Assembly (NCBI GenBank): GCA_002496395.1
Contig: DAJQ01000034.1
Coordinates: 48,731 to 54,004 of the forward strand
Reading direction: 5' to 3'
DNA length: 5,274 bases
Origin: Methanocorpusculaceae archaeon UBA456
GTDB lineage: Archaea > Halobacteriota > Methanomicrobia > Methanomicrobiales > Methanocorpusculaceae
A program made the position numbers and the translations under genes. The notes under the pieces were generated by a model. The model made no database searches. It worked only from the letters and a program-made list of their open reading frames with translations, and was not told where the DNA came from. Within the stretch, counting starts at the first letter, position 1. Every line of letters starts with the position of its first letter. Shown here piece by piece: positions 1-5,003 of the stretch.

Positions 1-151
1 CGATGCGATCGGCCATGTGACGATCACTGTCGAGGATCCTGAGGGCCGGACCTATGATGCAAGCTCATCAGGTGACGATATCGTCCTGGCATCAGCTGAG
101 GCGATGGTCAACGCAATCAACCTCATCCGGTATACGCAGACGTCACCCTGA
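1..151 (+). CDS. leuA: 2-isopropylmalate synthase-like enzyme, C-terminal end (partial)
   Basis: The first 49 complete codons (2-148, TGA at 149-151) read as the end of a LeuA-type regulatory/dimerisation domain: a beta-strand run DAIGHVTITVED, then GRTYDASSSGDDIVLASAEA and a closing helix VNAINLIRY. This matches the family pattern of a strand, a Gly/Ser-rich loop with an acidic 'DI' pair, and a terminal Ala/Asn-rich helix. LeuA condenses acetyl-CoA with 2-oxoisovalerate in leucine synthesis, and this C-terminal domain binds the feedback inhibitor. The catalytic TIM barrel lies outside the window. The same domain ends citramalate synthase (CimA), so the substrate cannot be fixed from 49 residues; LeuA is the best guess. 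The gene is on the same strand as the aldehyde dehydrogenase, 31 nt upstream of it. Confidence 0.75.
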   Translation, partial: DAIGHVTITVEDPEGRTYDASSSGDDIVLASAEAMVNAINLIRYTQTSP

Positions 152-182
152 TCTTTTTATTCTCTCCCACCTTTTTCTTCAT
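152..182 (+). promoter_or_regulatory. G-free pyrimidine-rich spacer: possible oligo-T terminator and/or TATA-like element
   Basis: The whole gap between the leuA-like stop and the aldehyde dehydrogenase start lacks G on the + strand, and 28 of its 31 bases are pyrimidines. It holds two T5 runs (154-158 and 172-176). Archaeal RNA polymerase terminates at coding-strand oligo-T, so it may end the leuA-like transcript. The TTTTTAT stretch around 154-160 is also centred about 26 bases before the ATG at 183, the distance expected of a TATA box for a leaderless transcript. No purine-rich Shine-Dalgarno motif is present. Both roles are inference. Confidence 0.3.
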
Positions 183-1607
183 ATGGATGATCCACGACCA
201 TTCTGTGTTGGCGGAAGGTGGAAGAGCTCCCCTCACATCTCAACCGTCATCTCTCCCCATACCGGTACACCGGTGGCCGCAGTCTGTCTCGGGTCAGCTG
301 GTGATCTTCGGGAAGGTGCACGGGCGGCACGGGCAGCATTTGAAACGACGCGGACCCTCCCTCTCTATGCACGGCGGAAGGTACTGTATGCCATTGCCGC
401 ATGTCTTGAGGAGCGGAGGGAAGAGCTTGTAGCAACCCTGATCACAGAAGGTGGGAAGGTACGGAAGGTGGCAGATGGTGAGGTCACCCGTGCCATCGAG
501 ACGATCACGATCTCAGCCGAGGAGGCGGGCCGGGTTGACGGCGCAATCATCTCCCTTGACCGCACCCCGGCAGGTGCCGGCCATACCGGGTATCTCACCA
601 GGGTGCCGGCAGGCCCGGTGCTTGCGATCACCCCCTTCAACTATCCCTTAAACCTGGCCTGCCATAAGATCGGGCCCGCGATTGCGATCGGTGCCCCCTT
701 CCTCCTGAAACCGGCAACTGCCACACCTCTCTCATCTTTGATCCTGGCTGAGATCATCATCGCGGCAGGCTATCCTCCTGAAGCGGTCTCGGTGATTCCG
801 GCACCCGGTGCGGTGGCTGACGAGATCATCCCTGACGACTCCTTTGGCTACCTCTCCTTCACCGGGAGCCCGGATGTCGGCTGGGCGATTAAAAACCGTG
901 CAGGCAGAAAACCGGTCGGGCTTGAACTCGGTGGGAATGCTGCTGTCATCGTCTGCCCGGACGCTGATCTGGAGTATGCCGCAATGCGGATCATTGCCGG
1001 GGGGTTTGCGAATGCCGGCCAGAACTGTGTCTCGGTGCAGCGTGTTCTCATCCATCGCTCGATCTATCCGGAGATGGAGGAGAAGATCCTGGCGCATCTC
1101 CGCCTGCTGAAGGTCGGCGATCCGACCGATCCCACGACTGATATCGGCCCGATGATCTCAATTGAGGCGGCATCACGGGCCGAGGCACTTGTACAGTCCG
1201 CAGTGGATGCTGGCGCCCGCCTCGTCTGCGGAGGGAAGCGAGAGGGGGCGCTCCTGTATCCGACGGTGCTTGCCGATGTCGGGCCATCCCAGGATCTCTC
1301 GTGTAGGGAACTCTTTGCCCCGGTTATTCTCCTGACTCCTTTTGACGAGGTTGATGAAGCGATCCGGATAGCAGATACCTCAGACTATGGGCTTCAGGCA
1401 GGCATCATCACCGATTCCCTTGAGACAGTCAGGAAAGCCTTCAGGACAATTGAAGTCGGGGCACTCCTGGTGAATGATATCCCGACATTCCGGGTCGATG
1501 AGATGCCCTATGGCGGGGTGAAGGGATCCGGTATCGGCCGTGAAGGCCCCGCCTCTGCGATACGCGAGATGACAGTAGAAAAGATGTTGATTATAAATGA
1601 GAGGTGA
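183..1607 (+). CDS. NAD(P)-dependent aldehyde dehydrogenase (lactaldehyde dehydrogenase / non-phosphorylating GAPDH-like)
   Basis: A complete 474-residue aldehyde dehydrogenase, a usual length for the superfamily; it oxidises an aldehyde to its acid with NAD(P)+ in the cytoplasm. Visible family signatures: FNYPLN with the oxyanion Asn153; the cofactor-binding Lys176 in LLKPATATP; SFTGSPDVG of the Rossmann fold; LELGGN with general-base Glu248; NAGQNC with catalytic Cys282; ELFAPV; and PYGGVKGSGIGREG near the C-terminus. The frame stays open upstream to 54, but that stretch runs through the leuA-like gene. MDDPRPFCVGGRW from 183 resembles the usual ALDH N-terminus, so 183 is chosen although it has no Shine-Dalgarno motif. 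The overall pattern resembles the methanogen enzyme MJ1411 (CofA), which makes lactate for coenzyme F420. Non-phosphorylating glyceraldehyde-3-phosphate dehydrogenase is the alternative. The family is secure; the substrate is not. The gene converges on pfdB with no spacer. Confidence 0.93.
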   Translation: MDDPRPFCVGGRWKSSPHISTVISPHTGTPVAAVCLGSAGDLREGARAARAAFETTRTLPLYARRKVLYAIAACLEERREELVATLITEGGKVRKVADGEVTRAIETITISAEEAGRVDGAIISLDRTPAGAGHTGYLTRVPAGPVLAITPFNYPLNLACHKIGPAIAIGAPFLLKPATATPLSSLILAEIIIAAGYPPEAVSVIPAPGAVADEIIPDDSFGYLSFTGSPDVGWAIKNRAGRKPVGLELGGNAAVIVCPDADLEYAAMRIIAGGFANAGQNCVSVQRVLIHRSIYPEMEEKILAHLRLLKVGDPTDPTTDIGPMISIEAASRAEALVQSAVDAGARLVCGGKREGALLYPTVLADVGPSQDLSCRELFAPVILLTPFDEVDEAIRIADTSDYGLQAGIITDSLETVRKAFRTIEVGALLVNDIPTFRVDEMPYGGVKGSGIGREGPASAIREMTVEKMLIINER

Positions 1608-1973
1608 TTATGCCGCTTCCGGCATACGCCCTTCGAGTGAGCTTCTGACCTGCTGCTGAAGCTGCTCGAATTTTGAGGCGATCGCCTTCTCCTGTTTTTC
1701 AAGGGATTTGATCCGCAGCTCAAGGGTGTCGATCTTATCAGCGAGAGTTTTTGCGACATACTCTTTTGTCTGCTGTACCATCACTGAACCGATTGTCATA
1801 AAGACCTCGGCATCGTCAGCGGTCTCTTTCAGCTCTTCTTCCGCACGTTTCGCCTCACGGACGCTCATCTCGTACTGGGACTTCTGCTGAAGAATTGTCT
1901 GCATCTGCTGCTGCATCTGCTGAAGCTGGGCGATCTGCTGCTGGACTTTCTGGGGGATATTAGGGTTTTCCAT
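1608..1973 (-). CDS. pfdB: Prefoldin subunit beta
   Basis: A 121-residue beta-class prefoldin. Prefoldin is a cytosolic alpha2-beta4 jellyfish-shaped chaperone that captures unfolded chains and passes them to the thermosome. Residues 6-52 form a Gln-rich N-terminal coiled coil (QKVQQQIAQLQQMQQQMQTI). TADDAEVFMTIGSVMV (about 51-66) is the conserved turn and beta-hairpin of the family. Residues 76-115 form the returning coiled coil. The ATG at 1971-1973 is chosen because AGGAGA (1988-1983) lies 9 nt upstream and family members start close to this point; an in-frame TTG at 1980-1982 would sit only 2 nt from that motif. The first 14 nt overlap the end of pcc1. It is the last gene of the cluster, and its TAA (1610-1608) abuts the convergent aldehyde dehydrogenase stop. 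Confidence 0.95.
   Translation of the reverse strand: MENPNIPQKVQQQIAQLQQMQQQMQTILQQKSQYEMSVREAKRAEEELKETADDAEVFMTIGSVMVQQTKEYVAKTLADKIDTLELRIKSLEKQEKAIASKFEQLQQQVRSSLEGRMPEAA
1609..1626. terminator. Hairpin at the convergence point of two genes
   Basis: A perfect inverted repeat: TATGCCG (1609-1615), a 4-base loop CTTC (1616-1619), CGGCATA (1620-1626), giving a 7-bp stem with five G-C pairs. It begins 1 nt past the aldehyde dehydrogenase stop and covers the last pfdB codons (Met-Pro-Glu-Ala-Ala plus most of the stop). It could form in either transcript. No strong U-tract follows on either strand, so it does not look like a bacterial-type intrinsic terminator. A role in 3'-end formation or protection is conjecture; chance plus coding constraint is possible. 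Confidence 0.3.
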
Positions 1974-2205
1974 GATTATCAATCTCCTGCATCTCTTCTG
2001 CGATAGTTATCAGGCGGAGCCACATATTCAACGCAGCCCGCAATGCCGGGATATCGCCGGCGGTGACTTTCAGGGTAAGACGATCGTTCTCAAGGCTGAT
2101 GGTGGCACTTGATCGATCCCCGGTTTCATCTGATGCTTCGGGGGCAAGTGCCTGGTAGAGTATGGGTGCATGGGGGGTAACAAAGGTGAACTCTGTATCA
2201 TGCAT
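1960..2205 (-). CDS. pcc1: KEOPS complex subunit Pcc1
   Basis: A small 81-residue protein with the Pcc1 pattern: a strand (TEFTFVT), a helix with ILYQALAPE (about 15-23), RSSATISLENDRLTLKVTA as paired strands (31-49), and the signature D-x-x-ALRAALN-x-WLRL helix (51-65). KEOPS/EKC (Kae1, Bud32, Cgi121, Pcc1) makes the t6A modification on ANN-decoding tRNAs; Pcc1 is its dimerisation subunit and contacts Kae1 and tRNA. The frame is open to 2298, but that stretch lies inside the Brix gene. Two adjacent ATGs (2208-2206 and 2205-2203) are the real candidates. GGGAG at 2217-2213 gives 7-nt spacing to the second, so 2205 is chosen. It overlaps the Brix gene by 8 nt and pfdB by 14 nt, which suggests coupled translation. 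Archaeal cluster position supports the call. Confidence 0.88.
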   Translation of the reverse strand: MHDTEFTFVTPHAPILYQALAPEASDETGDRSSATISLENDRLTLKVTAGDIPALRAALNMWLRLITIAEEMQEIDNHGKP

Positions 2206-2605
2206 CATGACACTCCCGATCACACCGATATTCTCGTCTCTGCCTGCCGTCGAAGGTGATAGCCCCGTCCTGGTTCTGAACCATTGTGACAGGTACATAT
2301 CGGTTCAGGAGATCATAAACCGATTGGTCGTTCGTGAAGATGCCTCTTCGCATCTCTTTCTCACGAGTGCTGACCGACCAGCCGGATAGTATGATCTCAC
2401 CTTCTGTCTCGCCCTCCACTTCGAGGCGGATGGCGATCTTCTGCTGTTGCTTCTCAATAAAAAGGATGGCGGGATCCCTGGGAGAGAGATCACGAAGCCC
2501 TGTTTTTCCCCGATTCATATGATCGCACCCGAGTGCAAAAGCGAGATCACGTGCAAAAGCACGGATCTCAGGGGTTGGGCGGCGTGATGTCGTCAGAATC
2601 GTCAT
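2198..2605 (-). CDS. Archaeal Brix/Imp4-like rRNA-processing protein
   Basis: A 135-residue single Brix-domain protein. The diagnostic N-terminus is MTILTTSRRPTPEIRAFARD, followed by HMNRGKTGLRDL (29-40) and a hydrophobic strand AILFIEK (46-52). Eukaryotic relatives (Imp4, Brx1, Rpf1/2, Ssf1) act in ribosome assembly; the archaeal version resembles MTH680 of Methanothermobacter and is presumed to bind pre-rRNA. An in-frame TTG at 2665-2663 would extend it by 20 residues back into rpoP. The ATG at 2605-2603 is chosen because the family begins M-[IL]-[IL]-TTSR-[KR]-P. Its ATG shares an ATGA overlap with the rpoP stop, so translation is probably coupled. The C-terminus is polar and ends in CDRECHDA; the two Cys lack a partner motif. 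Confidence 0.87.
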   Translation of the reverse strand: MTILTTSRRPTPEIRAFARDLAFALGCDHMNRGKTGLRDLSPRDPAILFIEKQQQKIAIRLEVEGETEGEIILSGWSVSTREKEMRRGIFTNDQSVYDLLNRYVPVTMVQNQDGAITFDGRQRREYRCDRECHDA

Positions 2606-2736
2606 CTGGCCTTGAGGTCTTTTATAACTGCCCCACGCTCTTTGAAGAGGATACGGTGTCCGCAATATGGACAGCGGACATTCACGTCTATCTCAACCTT
2701 CCTCTTGCAGTGGGCACATTTGTATGACCCGGTCAC
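2602..2736 (-). CDS. rpoP: DNA-directed RNA polymerase subunit P (Rpb12-like)
   Basis: A 44-residue zinc-ribbon protein. The sequence begins MTGSYKCAHCKRKVEIDV and continues VRCPYCGHRILFKERG, with zinc-binding pairs Cys7/Cys10 and Cys22/Cys25. The RCPYCGxRI[LI]xKxR motif is diagnostic of archaeal RpoP and eukaryotic Rpb12, a structural subunit near the Rpo3/Rpo10/Rpo11 assembly platform. The start is GTG (2736-2734), with no in-frame ATG upstream before the TAG that ends the neighbouring gene. AAGGAGG (2754-2748) lies 11 nt upstream, inside the last codons of eL43. The stop overlaps the Brix ATG by 4 nt (ATGA). Size and cluster position match the family, and the Cys spacing leaves little doubt. 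Confidence 0.95.
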   Translation of the reverse strand: MTGSYKCAHCKRKVEIDVNVRCPYCGHRILFKERGAVIKDLKAR

Positions 2737-2742
2737 GCCAGT

Positions 2743-3033
2743 CTACGCCTCCTTCTTGATGGATGCGTCGATGTTCCTGAGTGCAACCTTCAGACCTGGT
2801 GTCTGTGGCGCATATGCACCGCCTGCGAACTTGAAATTGCATTTTCTGCAGGTCCAGATACCCGTTCCTTCACGCTTCACAGAGATCGTATCACATCTGG
2901 GACAGAGATGCTTTGCTCGCTGAGTCTTTTCGATCTGGTTGACGCTCTTTCTGATAGATCGACCGTAGCGCGGTCCAAAGCGTCCTGCACTTCCCGTAAT
3001 ACGTCCCTTTGCCTTGTGTTTTCCTTTTGCCAT
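2743..3033 (-). CDS. rpl37ae: 50S ribosomal protein eL43 (L37Ae)
   Basis: A complete 96-residue ribosomal protein of the L37Ae family. It has a very basic N-terminus (MAKGKHKAKGRITGSAGRFG), then RYGRSIRK (23-29), and a C4 zinc ribbon with Cys44-x2-Cys47 and Cys62-x2-Cys65. GIWTCRKCNFKFAGGAYAPQT (58-78, with its flanking Gly57) is the strongly conserved core of archaeal and eukaryotic eL43, which binds 23S rRNA in the large subunit. The ATG at 3033-3031 is preceded by GGAG (3046-3043) with 9-nt spacing. It leads the distal half of the cluster, is followed after 6 nt by rpoP, and is separated from SDO1 by the only appreciable spacer in the - strand block. Confidence 0.97.
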   Translation of the reverse strand: MAKGKHKAKGRITGSAGRFGPRYGRSIRKSVNQIEKTQRAKHLCPRCDTISVKREGTGIWTCRKCNFKFAGGAYAPQTPGLKVALRNIDASIKKEA

Positions 3034-3086
3034 GATTCGAATCTCCGATAGATGTCTTATTGTATTTGCTAGTGATTGCTATTAAG
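3034..3086 (-). promoter_or_regulatory. 53-nt AT-rich spacer before eL43; possible internal promoter
   Basis: This is the only intercistronic gap longer than 11 nt on the - strand. It is richer in A/T than its surroundings and on the - strand includes TTAATAG near its upstream end and AAATACAATAAG in the middle, followed by the eL43 Shine-Dalgarno GGAG. Either AT-rich run could serve as a weak TATA element giving a short leader, letting eL43 and the downstream genes be transcribed separately from the RNase P/proteasome half. No clear BRE plus TATA consensus is present, so this is a low-confidence suggestion. Confidence 0.22.
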
Positions 3087-3788
3087 TTACTCTATGATCC
3101 TGACCTCGGCATCCCCTTTTGAGACCCGGTTGATGAGCGAGAAGAACTCCTCCTGCATGCCTGCCGGGATCTTAATGATGCAGATCCAGGATCCGTCTGC
3201 CTGCCATTCCTCCCGCTCCATTGTTATCATGGGTGCACCTGCAATATCGCCATATCCGCGTGCCGCATAGTCGGGCGGGATTTTAACGGCGAACCTCTTC
3301 TCGGCAAATTTAATCGGGAGAATTGGCCTGAGCGCCTTGACGGTCTCCTTGACGAGGGCATCAACAGATTTGAAGGGATCAAAATTGATCCTGATCTCTT
3401 CAAGTGCGAGCTCGATCCGCTGGGCGGGGTGCGGCAGATCTGTCTGGGGGTTGATGGCGTTTCTGGCGATATAGGTGATCACCTGCCGTCTCTTCTCTTC
3501 AGACCGTGCCTTCCTCTGTTCCGAGGTGAGATGGATCTCTCCTTTCTCAATGATTGCCCGTGCAATCGTCTCAAAGTCGGTTGTCTTGAATACCTTTGTC
3601 AGGTTTTCGTCAGATACTCTCTCTGCGTGAGCTGCATTCTCGTAGATAAACTCTGCAGCAACAACGTTCTCGATCTCGACCTCCTCCCCTTCCCGGATCT
3701 TCTGGGCAAGGTCGGGATCGACGAGGATCTCAAACCGTTCGCCATGGGATTCAAGGCGCGCAACAACAGCGTTATCGAGGGAGATCAT
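3087..3788 (-). CDS. Ribosome maturation protein SDO1 (SBDS family)
   Basis: A 233-residue archaeal SBDS orthologue of normal length. Residues 1-88 are the FYSH domain, opening MISLDNAVVARLESHGERFEILVDP in the family manner. Residues about 89-160 are the helical middle domain, with LTSEQRKAR-x-EEKRRQ and the highly conserved NAINPQTDLPHPAQRIE (110-126). The remainder is the ferredoxin-like C-terminal domain, including AGAPMITMEREEW and the terminal strand AEVRIIE. SBDS proteins work on late 60S/50S particles; in eukaryotes SBDS with EFL1 releases the anti-association factor eIF6, and archaea carry aIF6. The ATG (3788-3786) has GAGGTG (3801-3796) 7 nt upstream, overlapping the psmA stop, and the gap between the genes is 11 nt. 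In many archaea this gene is followed by Rrp4; here it is not. Confidence 0.95.
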   Translation of the reverse strand: MISLDNAVVARLESHGERFEILVDPDLAQKIREGEEVEIENVVAAEFIYENAAHAERVSDENLTKVFKTTDFETIARAIIEKGEIHLTSEQRKARSEEKRRQVITYIARNAINPQTDLPHPAQRIELALEEIRINFDPFKSVDALVKETVKALRPILPIKFAEKRFAVKIPPDYAARGYGDIAGAPMITMEREEWQADGSWICIIKIPAGMQEEFFSLINRVSKGDAEVRIIE

Positions 3789-3799
3789 CGGTCATCACC

Positions 3800-4525
3800 T
3801 CACTGTTCAAATGCTTCAACGCAGACTGCTACTTCTTCGGGTGCCATCTTTCTGAAGGTGCCCGCCTGTAGCGAGGCGATGCCGATTTCAACGGTATTCA
3901 CATCAAACTTCCCCTCAGTCGCTGCATGGAGTGCTCTGAGCCCAAGCAGAATCGCCTCTTTGCAGGAATGTTCGGGATCGTACTCCTCTTCAAAGACCTT
4001 CATGACCGCTGGCCGGCCAATCCCGATCCCGGTTGCCTTGTATTCGAGCAGGGTGCCAGAGGGATCCGTCTCAAAGAGGTGGCATCTGCCATCTGCGATA
4101 CCTGCGATCAGGAGTGCCGTTCCATAGGGGCGGGCACCGCCGAACTGGGTGTAGGTCTGCATGTGGTCGCAGATCTTCTTTGAGAGCGTCTCGACATCGA
4201 TCGCCTCGTCATAGGAGACACGATTGATCTGCGACTCGATTCTGGCACGATCCACCAGGGCCCGGGCATCGCCGACCAGGCCGGAGGATGCAACGCCGAT
4301 ATGAGCATCAATCTGGAATATCTTCTCGATTGATGAGGGTTCGAGCAGCTTTGAGCTGACCCGCTTGTCGACGATCAGGACGACACCCTCTTTGCATTTG
4401 ATCCCAACGGCAGTTGTTCCCCGCTTTACTGCTTCACGTGCATACTCGACCTGGTAGAGGCGGCCATCCGGACTGAAGACGGTGATCGCCCGGTCATATC
4501 CCATCTGGTTTGGTTGTGGTTGCAT
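3800..4525 (-). CDS. psmA: Proteasome subunit alpha
   Basis: A complete 241-residue alpha subunit of the 20S proteasome. Residues 9-30 carry the alpha-type signature, GYDRAITVFSPDGRLYQVEY then AR, with the gate-forming N-terminal tail before it. SSIEK (64-68) aligns with the Thermoplasma region whose Lys66 receives the HbYX tail of PAN-type ATPases, here Lys68. YTQFGGARPYG (125-135) is the other conserved block. There is no N-terminal catalytic Thr, as expected for alpha. Seven-membered alpha rings cap the beta rings and gate substrate entry. The ATG at 4525-4523 has GGAG (4536-4533) 7 nt upstream. A second ATG (residue 8, 4504-4502) is less likely because it would remove part of the gate. 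The start lies 32 nt inside the end of the Pop5 gene. Confidence 0.97.
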   Translation of the reverse strand: MQPQPNQMGYDRAITVFSPDGRLYQVEYAREAVKRGTTAVGIKCKEGVVLIVDKRVSSKLLEPSSIEKIFQIDAHIGVASSGLVGDARALVDRARIESQINRVSYDEAIDVETLSKKICDHMQTYTQFGGARPYGTALLIAGIADGRCHLFETDPSGTLLEYKATGIGIGRPAVMKVFEEEYDPEHSCKEAILLGLRALHAATEGKFDVNTVEIGIASLQAGTFRKMAPEEVAVCVEAFEQ

Positions 4526-5003
4526 GAAATTTCTCCATATCGTCTTTCGTGAGATATACTAATTCCTGACCTTTCATATCTCTTCTGATAAGGTCAATCT
4601 TTCCATTGGCATATATGATGCCATTCTGCTCCCCGGAATTGATGGTGCAGGTGATCGGCTGCCCGGGTGCTTCGGGCCGCATTCTCTTTCTGAGCGCTGC
4701 AATTGTTCCTGATGTGGCGATCGTTGTGAGGCGGACCTCTGTTTGGTTGATAGATCTTATAGCGGCAATTGCGCAGCAGAGCTCCTTCTCCCGCCCCCGT
4801 CTGCATCGTACAATCAGGGACGCTCCTTCCCGCAGGATTGTGGCGGCATGCACCTCCGCGGCGATACAATCGCCATAGAGAGAGGTGACACTCTCTGAGA
4901 TCGCATAATAGAGCTCCCGGATCTCACAATCAAGATCGGATGGCATGATTCTGACGAGGACATATCTTTTGTTTTCGCGGAGGGTGGGGGAGAGATGCTT
5001 CAT
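4494..5003 (-). CDS. rnp2: RNase P protein component 2 (Pop5)
   Basis: A 169-residue protein whose first ~107 residues fit archaeal Pop5/Rpp14: SPTLRENKRYVLVRI (5-19) is the typical opening, EGASLIVRCRRG (59-70) a core strand, and IATSGTIAALRKR (95-107) the conserved closing motif. Pop5 pairs with Rpp30 and together they raise the cleavage rate of the RNase P RNA, which matures tRNA 5' ends. Residues 108-169 extend past the usual core; this segment includes ITCTINSGEQNG and GQELVYLTKDDMEKF, and its C-terminal codons overlap psmA by 32 nt. I do not recognise a domain in it. The ATG (5003-5001) forms an ATGA overlap with the Rpp30 stop; the upstream GGTGG is a weak Shine-Dalgarno, consistent with coupled translation from Rpp30. 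Confidence 0.9.
   Translation of the reverse strand: MKHLSPTLRENKRYVLVRIMPSDLDCEIRELYYAISESVTSLYGDCIAAEVHAATILREGASLIVRCRRGREKELCCAIAAIRSINQTEVRLTTIATSGTIAALRKRMRPEAPGQPITCTINSGEQNGIIYANGKIDLIRRDMKGQELVYLTKDDMEKFHATTTKPDGI

Noticed and set aside
54..182. A 43-residue N-terminal extension of the aldehyde dehydrogenase starting at 54
   Set aside because: It runs through the leuA-like coding region in another frame, has no ALDH-like character, and family members begin close to the Met at 183.
1870..1960. Repeated CTG/CAG-like triplets that look like a short tandem repeat
   Set aside because: They encode the Gln-rich N-terminal coiled coil of prefoldin beta, a normal feature of the family; the units are irregular and are not CRISPR-like.
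1974..1982. TTG start giving prefoldin beta three extra residues
   Set aside because: It would lie only 2 nt from the AGGAGA motif, too close for ribosome binding, whereas the ATG at 1973 has 9-nt spacing.
2206..2298. Longer Pcc1 with 30 extra N-terminal residues
   Set aside because: The extra part lies inside the Brix gene and has no Pcc1 character; the tandem ATGs at 2208-2203 have a well-placed GGGAG.
2606..2665. Brix protein extended by 20 residues from a TTG at 2665
   Set aside because: The extension overlaps rpoP coding sequence, and the conserved Brix N-terminus begins exactly at the ATG at 2605.
3429..4127. A 232-codon open frame on the + strand
   Set aside because: It is antisense to SDO1 and psmA, both of which are unmistakable; the translation is compositionally random and has no recognisable motif.
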